64,000 nt of DNA from an uncultured Eubacteriales bacterium (GTDB lineage Bacteria; Bacillota; Clostridia; Christensenellales; CAG-138): positions 17,659 to 81,658 of the forward strand of contig UQYI01000010.1 in NCBI GenBank assembly GCA_900545265.1. The letters run 5' to 3'. Positions within the stretch are counted from its first letter, which is position 1, and every line of letters starts with the position of its first letter. The notes beneath the pieces are model-generated. The model saw only the letters and a list, made by a program, of their open reading frames with translations, did not search any database and was not told the origin of the DNA. Below are positions 21,778 to 32,107 of this stretch, in pieces. A program made the position numbers and the translations under genes.

Positions 21778-24700
21778 ATGAGAAACGCCCTGTCCAAGGT
21801 AACGGCATGGGTCCTTACGTTCATGATGCTCTTTACGGCACTGCCGGTGAACATCATAGCGGAAGGCGTCCAGCCCCAAGGCATAGTGGAAGAAAGAAGT
21901 GTGGATGTGCCTGCTCCCCAGCAGAATGAGAAGGAGGTATCCCCCGCTTCCGCTCCATCGGAGCAGGAATCCATCAAAGAACAGACCCCTGTGGAGCCTC
22001 AGTCCGTCATTCCGGACGATGCGTTCTACCGCACCTATGTCTTTATGGCAGAGGAGCAGGAGGTCGCCCGGCAGATCGTGAAAAACGGCGATACGCTGCT
22101 GCAGCCTGCCGCCCCCGCAAAGGAAGGCTACCGGTTTGATGGCTGGTACGCAGGCGAAAGCCGGTTTACCGGCTTTGGCGTGGTAACCGGGATCACCGCC
22201 ACGGAGACCGTTACCCTTACCGCCGCCTTTACGGATGTATTCTATGTATTCTTCAAGAATACCAGCGGAGCCGTAGTGGCTACCAGATCCGGCCGGAACG
22301 GAGAGACTATCTCCACATCCGGTGTATCCTTCCCTGTAGCAGGGGATGAAGCCATCACCGGCTGGCTGCTGAACGGTATCCCCGTAGACAGCGTAACGCT
22401 GGACGGGGCGGATGTGACTCTGACCGCCCAGGTGAGCAAGGGCTTCTGGATCACCTTCGATTCCAAGGGCGGCTCCTATGTGGCCCCTGCTTTCTATGCC
22501 CAGGGCCAGACCGCCGCAGCCCCCGCCGCTCCCGCTCGCCCCGGCTATGTGTTCAACGGCTGGTTTACGGAAGCCGGCGCCGCTGCCGACTTTGCCGCCA
22601 TTACCGAAAACACCACGCTGGTGGCCGGTTGGAAGGCAGGCACTGCCAGCTACACGGTGATCCACTTCCTGGAGAACGCCGATGACGACGGCTACTCCTC
22701 CAAGGACATCGAAACCAGAACCGGCGCCACCGGCAGCCAGACCGCAGCCGCTGCCAAAAGCTACACCGGCTTTACCGCCCAGACCATCACCCAGGCTACC
22801 ATCGCCGGGGACGGTTCCACCATTGTAAAGGTGTATTACACCCGCAATGTGTATGAGGTGAAGTTCTACAGCAACTCTGGTTGGATCAGCGAATCGCAGG
22901 AATATACTTCCCTGCGCATTACCGCCTAGTACGGCGCCAATATCAGCGATAAGTGGCCCACCTATAACGGCAGCAACAGCTGGGCAACCAGTGATGGTGG
23001 AAACACCTATCAGGTCAATATCCAGACCATGCCTCTGGGTGGAACCAGCTTCTACGGTCCCAAGACCGGCAGCGGTTCCGAAACGGCTTATTACTATACG
23101 GAGATCTTGCCCGGGGAGTCCGGTGATGTGACCCGCAATGGTGTGACTTACAAGCTCCATCATAAGGATACCAGCCCCGGTACAGGATATACTGTTACTA
23201 AAGAAGATAAGTATCCCATCACAGGCTTTACCTATAAAGAAGGTACGCGCAACGGAAGTGACTATGATAACGCCAGGTTTTACTACACCCGCAACAGCTA
23301 TCAGATCAAGTTCATCAACGGCGGCAGCGTAGATAAAACCGAAAGCCGGAAGTTCCAGCAGTCCATTGCCGATGCGGAGTATACCCCCACCGCCCCCGCC
23401 GGGAAGGAAGGGTATATCTTCGCCGGCTGGTACGATAACGAGCAGGGCGAAGGGGAGCAGTTTGCCTTTGCCGGCAAGACCATGCTCGCCCAGAACATCA
23501 CCCTCTATGCCAAGTGGGTGGCTCCGGTGCACACCGTTACCTTCTATCAGGAAGATAAGGTCACCGTGGTAAAGGCCGTTGCGGGCATCCCCCACGGCAC
23601 CGCCATGGAGAACGGCGATATCCCCGCTTATACGCCTGCAGAAGGCTATGCTTTCCTGGGCTGGGTCATGGAGGACGGTTCCCCCTTCAACCCCAGCATG
23701 CTGATCACCCGTGATTACCATATCTATGCCAGAGTAGGCAGTCTCAACGCCTACACCGTTACCTATGACGCCAACGGCGGTACGGGCGATGTGCCCGTAG
23801 ACGATGGGCGGTATGCGGAAGGGGCCGCTGCCAGAGTACTCTCCGGCGCAGGCCTTACCGGACCCGCAGATAAGCCCCAGTTCCTTGGCTGGGCCCTGAG
23901 CGCAGAAGCTTCCGCACCGGATTACTATCCCGGCAGCCAGCTGATCCTGGGCAGAGAGAATGTGACCCTGTACGCCGTATGGGGCGTGAAGGAAAACACC
24001 GTCTCCCTGACCTATCACAGCAACTTCGGCACGGACGCCACCTATACCGTAGAGGCTCTGGCGGTCAACGGCCGGGTAGAGGTTCTTTCCTATGATACTA
24101 CCGGGCTCCCCGCCCGGCAGGGCTACAACTTCCTGGGGTGGAGCACCTCCGCCTCCGGCAGCGTCTCCTTTGCCCCCGGCAGCAGCCTGCGGGTGAATGC
24201 AGGCGGCAGCAACGATCTGTATGCCGTATGGGAACCCGCAGCGGATACTCCCTACCGGGTAGAGACCTACTATCAGCAGTTGGACGGTTCCTATCTGGAT
24301 GATCCTCATCATGCGGAAATCCGCAAGGGCACCACGGGTACCCCCGTGTCCGTTACCGAGAAAGACAAGCTGTCCAGCTCCACGGACTATGTCTTTGACG
24401 AAGGCTATGCGGGCAACGTGCTTTCCGGCGTGGTAGCTGCCGACGGTTCTTTGAAGCTGAAGCTGTACTTCAAGCTGAACACCGCCCCCTACACCATCCA
24501 TCACTATCTCAAGGGCACCACCGTGCAGGTAGCGGCGGATCAGACCGGCAGGCTGGTTATCGGCAGTACCCTGACGGCCAATGCGGCAGCCGATCTGTAT
24601 GCGGAATATGCCGCCGCCACCGTAAACGTCTATGATCCCGGCAGGCGCATTACCATAACGGCCGGGAACAACGAGATCATCGTTTATTACACCCTGCCCC

Positions 24701-27700
24701 TGACCCTTACGGCCGGATCCGCAGAGAAGGTCTATGACGGCGCGCCCCTGACCCAGCCTGCCTTTACCGCAGAGGGTCTGGTCAACGGCGATACGGCAGA
24801 GAAGATCTCCCTGTCCATGACGGCGGAGAGCACCATCACCAACGTGGGCAGCGTATCCAACGTGATCGACAGAACCACCGTGCAGTATGACGGCGGCGCT
24901 CTGCCTGCCTATTACACCCTGACCCTTCAGCCTGGCACCCTGACCGTTACCCAGGCGGAGGAAGCCGTGGTAGAGGTACGGGGCGGCACCGACACCGTGG
25001 TCTATAACGGCAGCGAACAGTCCGTAGAGGGCTGGGTGATCGAAAGCAACCCCGCCGATGCCATCGTGACCCTGAAAGAGGGCAAGAGAGCACGGGCTGC
25101 CGGTACGGACGTAAATACCTATTATATGGGCCTGACGGCAGAGGACTTCACCGCCGTTTCCCCCAACTACAAGACCGTGACCGTTCGCTATACGGACGGC
25201 TGGCTGAAGATCACCCCCATCACCGATGAGGTCACCGTGACCATCACCGGCAACACCGACACCGTGGTCTACAACGGCACCGAGCAGTCCGTTACGGGCT
25301 ATACCACCGATGTGGGCGAAAAGGCCATTGACGTGACCCTGAACCAGTCCGGCAAGGATACGGCCAAGGGCACCAATGTGGGCAAGTACATGATGGGCCT
25401 GACTGTGGCCGACTTTACCGTTACTTCCGGGAACTACAGCAACATCCGGGTAGTGGTAGTGGATGGCTGGCTGGAGATCACACCGGCTTCCATTGAACAG
25501 TATGCAACCCTCACACCTCAGGATGTGAGCAAGTATTACGACGGCACGCCTCTGGCCGCAGGCACGGCCACTGCTGCAGACAGCAACGGCGGGGAGCTGC
25601 TGGTGGAATACAGCGTGGACGGGGAGACCTGGGTAACGGATCCCGCAGGCATCACCGCCCTGAATGTTTCCGACAGCAAGACCCTGCAGGTACGGGCCTC
25701 CGGCAGCAACTATGCGGGCTATCTGACCGGCACCCAGAAGGTGACCATCAACAGACGGCCTGTGACCCTGACCTCTGCCACCGCAGAGAAGGTCTATGAC
25801 GGCACGCCCCTGACCGACGGCACCGTTACCGTCTCCGAGATGGGCTTTGCACAGGGCGAAGGCGCCGATTACAGCGTAACGGGCAGCCAGCTCCACAAGG
25901 GCTTCAGCGCCAATGCCTTCACCTATACGCTCCACGAGAATACGCTGGAGGAGAATTACCTGATCAAGACCGTGCCCGGCACCCTGACCGTTACGGCCCG
26001 GCCCCTGACCATCACCGCCGGTTCTGCCAGCAAGCAGTATGACGGCACGCCTCTGGCCAGAAACAGCTACACCAGCGAAGGGCTGGCCGCCGGGGACGCC
26101 ATACAGACCGTTACCGTTACCGGCACCATCACCTATACGGGCAGCGTGCCCAACGTGCCTTCCGACGCCGTGATCCATAACGGCGCAGGGGAGGATGTTA
26201 CCGGGGATTACGAGATCACCTATAACAACGGCACCCTGACCATTACCGTCAACGAGAAGATCCTGAAGGTAGAGGCCAACAGCAACAGCTGGAAGTATGA
26301 CGGGGAGAACCACCGGGACGGCGGCTACACCGTGATCTATGACGGCGTCAGCTACACCGTGGCCGCAGGAGATTCCCTGACCCTGCCCACCGGCGACAAG
26401 GTGACCGTGACCATCACCGCCGTGGTGAAGAACGTGTCCGATACGGCGGCAGGCAACAATGCCATCGTGAAGCTGGATCTGCAGCATGCGGATCAGTATA
26501 AGATCAAGGAAGAGAAGGACGGCACTCTGACCATTACCGCCAGAAAGCTCACCCTGACTTCCGGCAGCGATGAGAAGGAATACGACGGTACACCCCTGAC
26601 CAGCAAGGTCGTGGATGTCACCGGAGACGGCTTTGTAAAGGGCGAGGGGGCACAGTTTGATGTGACCGGCAGCCAGACCGAAGCCGGGGAAAGCGACAAT
26701 ACCTTCACCTACACCCTGAACAGGAACACCCTGGCAGAGAACTATGAGATTACCCCCGTATTGGGCAGCCTGACCGTTACCAGGCGGGGCGCCGGAGAAA
26801 AGAAGGTAAAGATCATCGCCAACAGTTACACCGTAGAGTATGACGGCAGGTTCCATGGGGCGAATGGCTATACCACTGAGTATCTGGCTCCGGGTCACAA
26901 GGTGAAGAAGCTCATTCTCGCCGGCGGACGGACGGATGCCGGGGAGTATCCCGGAGAGTTCGTTCCCTACGATGCCGCCATTGTGGATGCAAACGGGAAT
27001 GATGTGACCCATAACTACGTGATCACCTATGTGGCCGGTGACCTGACCATCACCAAGCGGGGTCTTGACCCCAAGAACCCCGTGATCGTCCGGGCGGACA
27101 ACAGCGAGGTGGAGTATGACGGTCAGCCCCACGGCTATGTGGGCCACACTGCCTCCAATCTGGCGGAAGGCCACAGCGTCCAGTCGGTAGAAAGCAGCTT
27201 CACCGCTACGGAAGCCGGCTACTACGAGACCATGATCGACGTATCTGACGCCGTTATCGTGGATGCAAAGGGGAACGATGTGACCCGGAACTATGCGATC
27301 ACCTATATCTTCGGCAACCTGCGCATCACCAAGCGGGGCGCCGGGGAAAGAAAGGTGCTGATTATCGCCCGGGACAACACCGTGGAATATGACGGCCAGC
27401 CCCACGGCCAGAACGGCATTGATACGGACTATCTGGCTCCCGGCCACAGAGTGGCGGATGTGACCATTGATGGCGAAAAGATCAATGCCGGCAGGTATGC
27501 CGCTCTGCTGTATCCCTATGACGCTGTCATCGTGGATGCAGAGGGGAACGATGTGACCCACAACTACAAGCTGACCTATGTGAAGGGCACCCTGGAGATC
27601 ACTCCCTATGCAGGGGAAGTGGTGGTGACTATCACCGGCAACCACGACAGAGTGCACTATGACGGAGAGGAGCATACCGTAAGCGGCTACACCGTGGATA

Positions 27701-28680
27701 TCGATACGGCTCTGTATACCGAGGCGGACTTCCGCTTCAAGGGCACGGCTTCCGTGACCAAGGTCTATCCCGGCACCTATGCTATGGGCCTGCAGGAGAA
27801 GGACTTTGTAAACCTGAACGAGAACCTTGCCAACGTAAAGTTCGTGGTGACGGACGGCTATCTGGAGATCTACACCAAGAAGTTCATGGTGGCCTGGATG
27901 TACGATACCAACCAGATGGTCAACGGCAGCCAGCCCAGCGAGGCCTTTACGGCCATGACGGACTATATCCACCGGAAGGATGTATCTTTGGTGCTCCACA
28001 CGGGCAACATGGTGGAGAATGCCGCCGATGCAGGCCAGTGGAAGGTGTTCAACGACGCCATGCAGAAGCTCTATGACGATGCAGGCAAGGATGTGCTCAT
28101 GGTAGCCGGAGAGAAGGAGGCCGCCGCAGGCAGCCTGTTCCTCCAGCAGCCCGTGCGGGAGGGCTTCGATGAGAAGGATCTCTTTGAGGGCGGCAAGGGC
28201 TTTGTCTACCGCTTCCGCATCGGCGACAAGCGGATGATCCTGGTGGGTCTGGGTGAAGACGCCATGACCGAAGAAGGGCTCAAGTGGGCCAAGGAACGCT
28301 TCGATTCCGACAAGAAGGCCGTAGGCATCCTGATGGTGCACACCTACCTGCTGGCGGATATGACCCAGAAGCAGAAGATCGCCGACAGCGCCCTGAAGCT
28401 GGAAGAGAACGTAGTCAAGCCCTGCTCCAACGTGCGTCTGGTGCTCAGCAGCAATGCAGGCTATGCCAGCCACCATTACTTCTACTATGGTATGCGCAAG
28501 ACCACGGCCATCAACGTGGATATCGAAGCGGCCGCTAAGGAAGGCTACTTCACCATGCTGACCTTTGATAAGGACTTCCATTACGTAGCCGTGAACAGCC
28601 TGAGCCCCTATCGGAACGATTACATCTATAACGATGAAAAGGCCGAGCTGGAGCGGTACCACCTGGGAGAACTGTATTAA
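21778..28680 (+). CDS. Large secreted MBG/InlB-repeat protein with in-frame UAG
   Basis: One frame of 2,300 codons interrupted by a single TAG at 22927-22929 (residue 384); the frame continues unchanged on both sides and the second part has no ribosome site. Signal peptide MRNALSKVTAWVLTFMMLFT; then InlB/Listeria-Bacteroides-type repeats (GWYAGESRFTGF, FNGWFTEAGAAADF, FAGWYDNEQGEG), a MucBP-like unit, and about a dozen MBG-type repeats (TAGSAEKVYDGAPLT and variants), the last three nearly 90-residue copies. The end resembles a calcineurin-like phosphoesterase with lost metal ligands. No LPXTG or membrane anchor: probably secreted or loosely bound. Ribosome site AGGAGG. Either readthrough, recoding or a recent mutation. 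Confidence 0.8.
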
Positions 28681-28717
28681 AACTTCTTTAAGTCAACAGG
28701 GCTTAAGGATGTTCCTC

Positions 28718-28750
28718 GAAAACGCCCCGGAGAGATCCGGGGCGTTTTCC
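28718..28750 (+). terminator. Intrinsic terminator
   Basis: GAAAACGCCCCGG pairs perfectly with CCGGGGCGTTTTC around AGAGAT. It ends the large repeat-protein gene. Confidence 0.85.
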
Positions 28751-28850
28751 TATGCCCGGAATCCCGCAGCACGGCCGACAGAACAAGAACAGAACGGGAG
28801 CGCCGGGCGGCTTTTCCCATAGACAGGGGCGGAGTTCACACAAAGAACAC

Positions 28851-28880
28851 TTGTCAGAAAAGGCTGACCGGGCGTATAAT
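28851..28880 (+). promoter_or_regulatory. Promoter of leaderless type
   Basis: TTGTCA (28851-28856), 18-base spacer, TATAAT (28875-28880). ATG 28887 begins only 6 bases after the -10 box and no ribosome site exists, so the mRNA likely starts with AUG. Confidence 0.6.
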
Positions 28881-28886
28881 ACAGGC

Positions 28887-29876
28887 ATGAAGTTAGATAG
28901 CCTGAACCAAACCTGCCGGGAGACCAGGTCCATACAGCCGGAACATGCCTGCGGGCAGCCGGAACCAAAGGTGCAGCTGCTTTGCGGCGGCGCGGTGAGT
29001 CTCACCGTATACCCGGTGTTCCCGGGAATAGAGATACGGTATATAGATGCCCATACCTCCAGCTGCTGCCTGCCCCGCAGCGGAGGGAAGATCATGGAGA
29101 TCACCCACTGCCGGGAGGGCCGTATAGAGTATCACAGCGGGGAAAGCTATTACTTTCTGGCTCCGGGAGACCTGTCTGTAGCCTGGGAGGAAAGTCTGAC
29201 AGGGCCGGCCCTGTTCCCTACGGGGCACTACCATGGCATTACGGTGGCCCTGGATCCTGCCCGGAGCCCGGACTGCCTTTCCTGCTTTCTTTCGGATGTA
29301 AATGTGGGCGTCGGCACTCTGGGAGACCGGTTTCTGGGGGATACCTCCTATTTTGCCTGCCGCTCTTCCAGCGGGGTGCGGCATATTTTTTCGGAGCTGT
29401 ATTCCGTGCCGGAAAGCATCCGCAAGGGGTATTTCAAGGTGAAGATACTGGAGCTGCTGCTTTTTTTAAGCGCCTTTCCTCTGGAGGGAGAACCCCGGCG
29501 GAGGGGCTACAGCAACGGGCAGGTGCAGCTGGCCAAGGAGGTGGAAGCTTATCTGCTGGCCAACCGGGATGGCAAATGCACCTCCGAAGCGCTGGCAGCC
29601 CGGTTCTGCGTTTCCACTTCGGCTTTGCAGCAGAGCTTTCGGGGGGTATACGGCATGTCCCCGGCAGCCTTTCTGCGGGCGCAGAAGATGCATGGGGCGG
29701 CGGAGCTCCTGCGGAAAACGGATCGGACGGTGCTGGATATTGCGGGGGAATTCGGGTATGATAATCCCAGCAAATTTGCCCGGGCTTTCCGGGCCGTCAT
29801 AGGCGTATCCCCCAATGCATACCGCTGCGGCATGGAGCGGGACAGCTGTGCCCCGGCCGTAACAGGCGGGCAATAA
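28887..29876 (+). CDS. AraC family transcriptional regulator
   Basis: A 329-aa regulator with an N-terminal sensing region (HCREGRIEYHSGESYYFLAP is the usual cupin-like core) and a C-terminal double helix-turn-helix from about residue 215: CTSEALAARFCVSTSALQQS, FRGVYGMSPAAFLRAQKMHG and LDIAGEFGYDNPSKFARAF with the closing VIGVSPNAYR. Ligand unknown. The promoter -10 box ends 6 bases before the ATG, implying a leaderless transcript. No obvious target gene is adjacent. Confidence 0.9.
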   Translation: MKLDSLNQTCRETRSIQPEHACGQPEPKVQLLCGGAVSLTVYPVFPGIEIRYIDAHTSSCCLPRSGGKIMEITHCREGRIEYHSGESYYFLAPGDLSVAWEESLTGPALFPTGHYHGITVALDPARSPDCLSCFLSDVNVGVGTLGDRFLGDTSYFACRSSSGVRHIFSELYSVPESIRKGYFKVKILELLLFLSAFPLEGEPRRRGYSNGQVQLAKEVEAYLLANRDGKCTSEALAARFCVSTSALQQSFRGVYGMSPAAFLRAQKMHGAAELLRKTDRTVLDIAGEFGYDNPSKFARAFRAVIGVSPNAYRCGMERDSCAPAVTGGQ

Positions 29877-30254
29877 GAAGGATGAAATACGGGCAGGCCC
29901 CTTTCGGTATTTTGTATGCCGGGAGGGGTCTTCTGGTGTGTGGCTTTGCCGGGGGGAAGGGGCATTGACGGAGCAGAGCGGGGGAGGAGAGCAGATGACG
30001 ATCCGATCGTTTTGGCATGAACAGCAGCGAGGGACTGAAGGCGTATGGGAAAGGCACAGGTTCAAACTGCGGCAGGTGGGAGAGAGCACGGTGCCCTGGG
30101 GGCAGCCATGCCGGTTTTACGGATGAGATGGGCTGCATACCATGGACGATCTGTCATTTTGGAGCCTTTTTTGCACGCTTTGGAGCGGAAGAAGGCTCCT
30201 TTTTCTTTTATACTCAAAGCATAAAAACAAGCTCCGGGAGGAAAAGAGGCATAT
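29877..30254. other. Intergenic region with weak hairpins
   Basis: No convincing gene. A GGCCCCTTTCGG/CCGGGAGGGGTC hairpin lies just after the AraC stop. An ATG at 29995 with a good GGGAGGAG site opens a 43-codon frame that I do not recognise and do not call. A GGAGCC/GGCTCC stem-loop followed by TTTTTC near 30158-30214 could be a terminator. Confidence 0.4.
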
Positions 30255-30740
30255 ATGTCGGAGGAGATACTGATCAGACAATGCGCCCCCACTTTAGCGG
30301 GGATCAAAACCGGCAGCCGCTTTCCCTGCCCATATGGGGATGCACCGGGGCTGCTGCAGGATCTGCGGGAACTGAACCGGCGGATAGTGCCCAAAGGACT
30401 GTGTCTGCTGCCCCTTTGCTGGCAGAGCCACCGGGCACTGCTGTATCTGTTTCGGCCCAGAGCGCTGGAACGGGATCTGAGGGGGGAGGAGACGGCCCGG
30501 CTGCTGGAGGCGGCAGGGTATCCCTCCCGGCGCAGCGGGGCGTGTCTGGGGCAGCTGATGCAGCGGCTGCGGGAAAAGAAAGACTTTCCCCATGAGATAG
30601 GACTGTTCCTCAGTTACCCGCCGGAGGATGTAAAGGGCTTTATCGAAAACAGAGCGGCCAAAAGCAAGTGCACCGGCCACTGGAAGGTATACGGGGATGA
30701 GCGCCGGACCCGGGCCCTGTTTGAAAAATATGACCGCTGA
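30255..30740 (+). CDS. DUF3793 family protein
   Basis: A 161-aa cytoplasmic protein that matches DUF3793 throughout: CAPTLAGIKTGSRF near the start, ALLYLFRPRALERDL in the middle, and the diagnostic FPHEIGLFLSYPPEDVKGFI followed by SKCTGHWKVYGDE. The function is unknown, but in Clostridia this family is repeatedly found beside flavodoxin genes, as here (98 bases downstream). AGAGG lies 5 bases before the ATG. Confidence 0.9.
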   Translation: MSEEILIRQCAPTLAGIKTGSRFPCPYGDAPGLLQDLRELNRRIVPKGLCLLPLCWQSHRALLYLFRPRALERDLRGEETARLLEAAGYPSRRSGACLGQLMQRLREKKDFPHEIGLFLSYPPEDVKGFIENRAAKSKCTGHWKVYGDERRTRALFEKYDR

Positions 30741-30838
30741 ACCCGGATCTATTGGGACTTGTGGCAGGCGGGGCACACACTGGATACCCTTATTGTGGAA
30801 ACATAAAGCGTAAAAGAAGAAAGGAAGGTAAACAGCCT

Positions 30839-31264
30839 ATGAAAAAATGTGCAGTGATCTATTGGAGCGGCACCGGAAATACCGAAGCCATGGCGTAGGC
30901 CGTATTGGAGGGCATGGAGGCCGCAGGGGCGGAAGCCAGAAGCCTGACCCCCGATGGGGTGAACGCTGCCGAGCTGGCAGAGTTGGACGCCATTGCCTTT
31001 GGCTGCCCGGCTATGGGCGCAGAGGTACTGGAAGAAAGTGAGTTTGAGCCCATGTTTGCCGCCGTGGAAGGGGCTTTGGGCGGCAAGGCCGTGGCCCTGT
31101 TCGGCTCCTATGGCTGGGGCGACGGGGAATGGATGCGTTCCTGGGAGGAGCGGTGCCGGGAAGACGGCATACAGCTGGTGCAGGAAAGCGTCATCTGCTG
31201 CGGCGCACCGGACGCAGACGGGCTGGACAGCTGCCGGGCCTTGGGCCGGGCTCTGGGCGCATAA
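30839..31264 (+). CDS. Flavodoxin with in-frame UAG
   Basis: A 142-codon frame that encodes a complete flavodoxin apart from TAG at 30896-30898 (codon 20). The FMN phosphate loop SGTGNTE precedes the stop and the rest follows in the same frame: AVLEGMEAAGAEARSL, DAIAFGCPAMGAEVLEESEF, ALFGSYGWGDGEWM and VICCGAPD. The expected partner is an FMN-dependent low-potential electron transfer chain. AAGGAAGG precedes the ATG. Either a recent point mutation, readthrough, or UAG suppression; it is the second such case in the window. Confidence 0.8.
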
Positions 31265-31265
31265 G

Positions 31266-31373
31266 GTGAGCAGATTTGTACGCCAGCGCCTGAAAAGAAG
31301 GTTGCCCCTGTGGGGCGCGGCGGCAGCGCTGCTCCTTTTGTCTCTCGGAGCAGGTGCGGGATCATTATTTTAA
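31266..31373 (+). CDS. Possible small membrane protein
   Basis: A 35-codon frame from GTG 31266, one base after the flavodoxin stop. It encodes a basic start (SRFVRQRLKRRLPLW) and one hydrophobic segment (GAAAALLLLSLGAGAG). The layout resembles small single-span proteins that follow flavodoxin-like genes in Clostridia, but the usual Cys-rich tail is missing. It may be a truncated remnant or not expressed. Confidence 0.3.
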   Translation: MSRFVRQRLKRRLPLWGAAAALLLLSLGAGAGSLF

Positions 31374-31506
31374 AGAATCAAGCAGTCTTTCCAATTCATC
31401 CATACTCCTACATTACAACCTCAGCGAAAGGGCTGTCCAAAGCGATGCGGGCGGCCTTTTCGTATGCAGAGGCGTGCCTTCTTGGGGCCGGGTATGATAC
31501 GGCGGG

Positions 31507-31596
31507 GGAGCCTCGCCGCGCCGGGCGGGGCCCGGCGCCCCCCGGGCCGCCTGGGGCGGACCGGGCCTTGGCCCTGGAGGGCCAAGGCGAGGCTCC
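31507..31596. repeat. Four-way-junction element 7 (type B)
   Basis: Outer stem GGAGCCTCGCC / GGCGAGGCTCC (11 bp). Arms: GCGCCGGGC-GGG-GCCCGGCGC, CCCGGGCCGCC-TGG-GGCGGACCGGG with one mismatch, CCTTGGCCCT-GG-AGGGCCAAGG. It lies between convergent genes. Confidence 0.75.
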
Positions 31597-31675
31597 AGGC
31601 TGCGTATACCGGGCAAGCCGGAGCGGGGACGTCCCAGGCGGCTTTTCCGGGGAGGGAGCGGGATACGGCGCAAAA

Positions 31676-31703
31676 AAACGGCGCTTGCGCAGCGCCGTTT
31701 TGT
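31676..31703. terminator. Bidirectional terminator
   Basis: AAAACGGCGC pairs with GCGCCGTTTT around TTGCGCA, with A/T runs on both sides. It serves the leftward rbr-dfx operon and possibly the rightward flavodoxin unit. Confidence 0.8.
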
Positions 31704-31716
31704 AGTGTATGCAGCA

Positions 31717-32091
31717 TCAGGCCTTCCAAAGGCCGTGAAGATTGCAATAGGCGTAGACCGCCTCCGCTTCATCTCCCTGACTGAGGGCAAAGCTGGCTTC
31801 GGGTTTGTCGCCGGGGTGCAGGGATTTAAACTGCACGCCCTGCCGGGTTTGTAATGCAATCCATTCAATGTAGTGTACGGGCAGCATGGGATGCTCCGCC
31901 GCACCTACCCGGACGCGGACTATGTTTTGTTCTACAGTCCAGAGGGGCACATGCTTTTCTGCGGAAGCATCGGTGGTGCCGGGGATAAGCTCGGTCATTT
32001 TCTCCCCACAGCATACCAGGGGCACGCCGCTGTCCTTCACCTTGACCGTTATATTGCCGCAGTGCCTGCAGATGTAAAAACGCAGTTCCAT
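31717..32091 (-). CDS. dfx: Desulfoferrodoxin (superoxide reductase)
   Basis: A 124-aa class I superoxide reductase that reduces superoxide to peroxide without making oxygen. The N-terminal desulforedoxin-type FeCys4 site is visible (CRHC at 8-11, CC at 27-28). The catalytic iron ligands follow: His47 in EKHVPLW, His67 in EHPM, His73 in HYIEW, and Cys116/His119 in CNLHG. It lies 16 bases after rubrerythrin on the same strand, forming an oxidative-stress operon; rubrerythrin would remove the peroxide formed. Confidence 0.96.
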   Translation of the reverse strand: MELRFYICRHCGNITVKVKDSGVPLVCCGEKMTELIPGTTDASAEKHVPLWTVEQNIVRVRVGAAEHPMLPVHYIEWIALQTRQGVQFKSLHPGDKPEASFALSQGDEAEAVYAYCNLHGLWKA

Positions 32092-32107
32092 ATTTTTACG
32101 CTCTTTC

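Noticed and set aside
21715..28662. An open frame of 2,315 codons on the minus strand, antisense to the large repeat protein
   Set aside because: It has no start context or family match, and its protein is a low-complexity Gly/His/Ile mix expected from reading a C-ending-codon gene backwards. The + strand shows signal peptide and known repeats.
29995..30126. A 43-codon frame with a good GGGAGGAG ribosome site
   Set aside because: No recognisable family or composition signal; kept only as a remark in the gap entry.
22927..30898. Full reassignment of UAG to an amino acid in this genome
   Set aside because: HxlR, XRE and the replication gene end at UAG with sequence after it that does not continue the proteins, so UAG still works as a stop. 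Only partial suppression remains possible.
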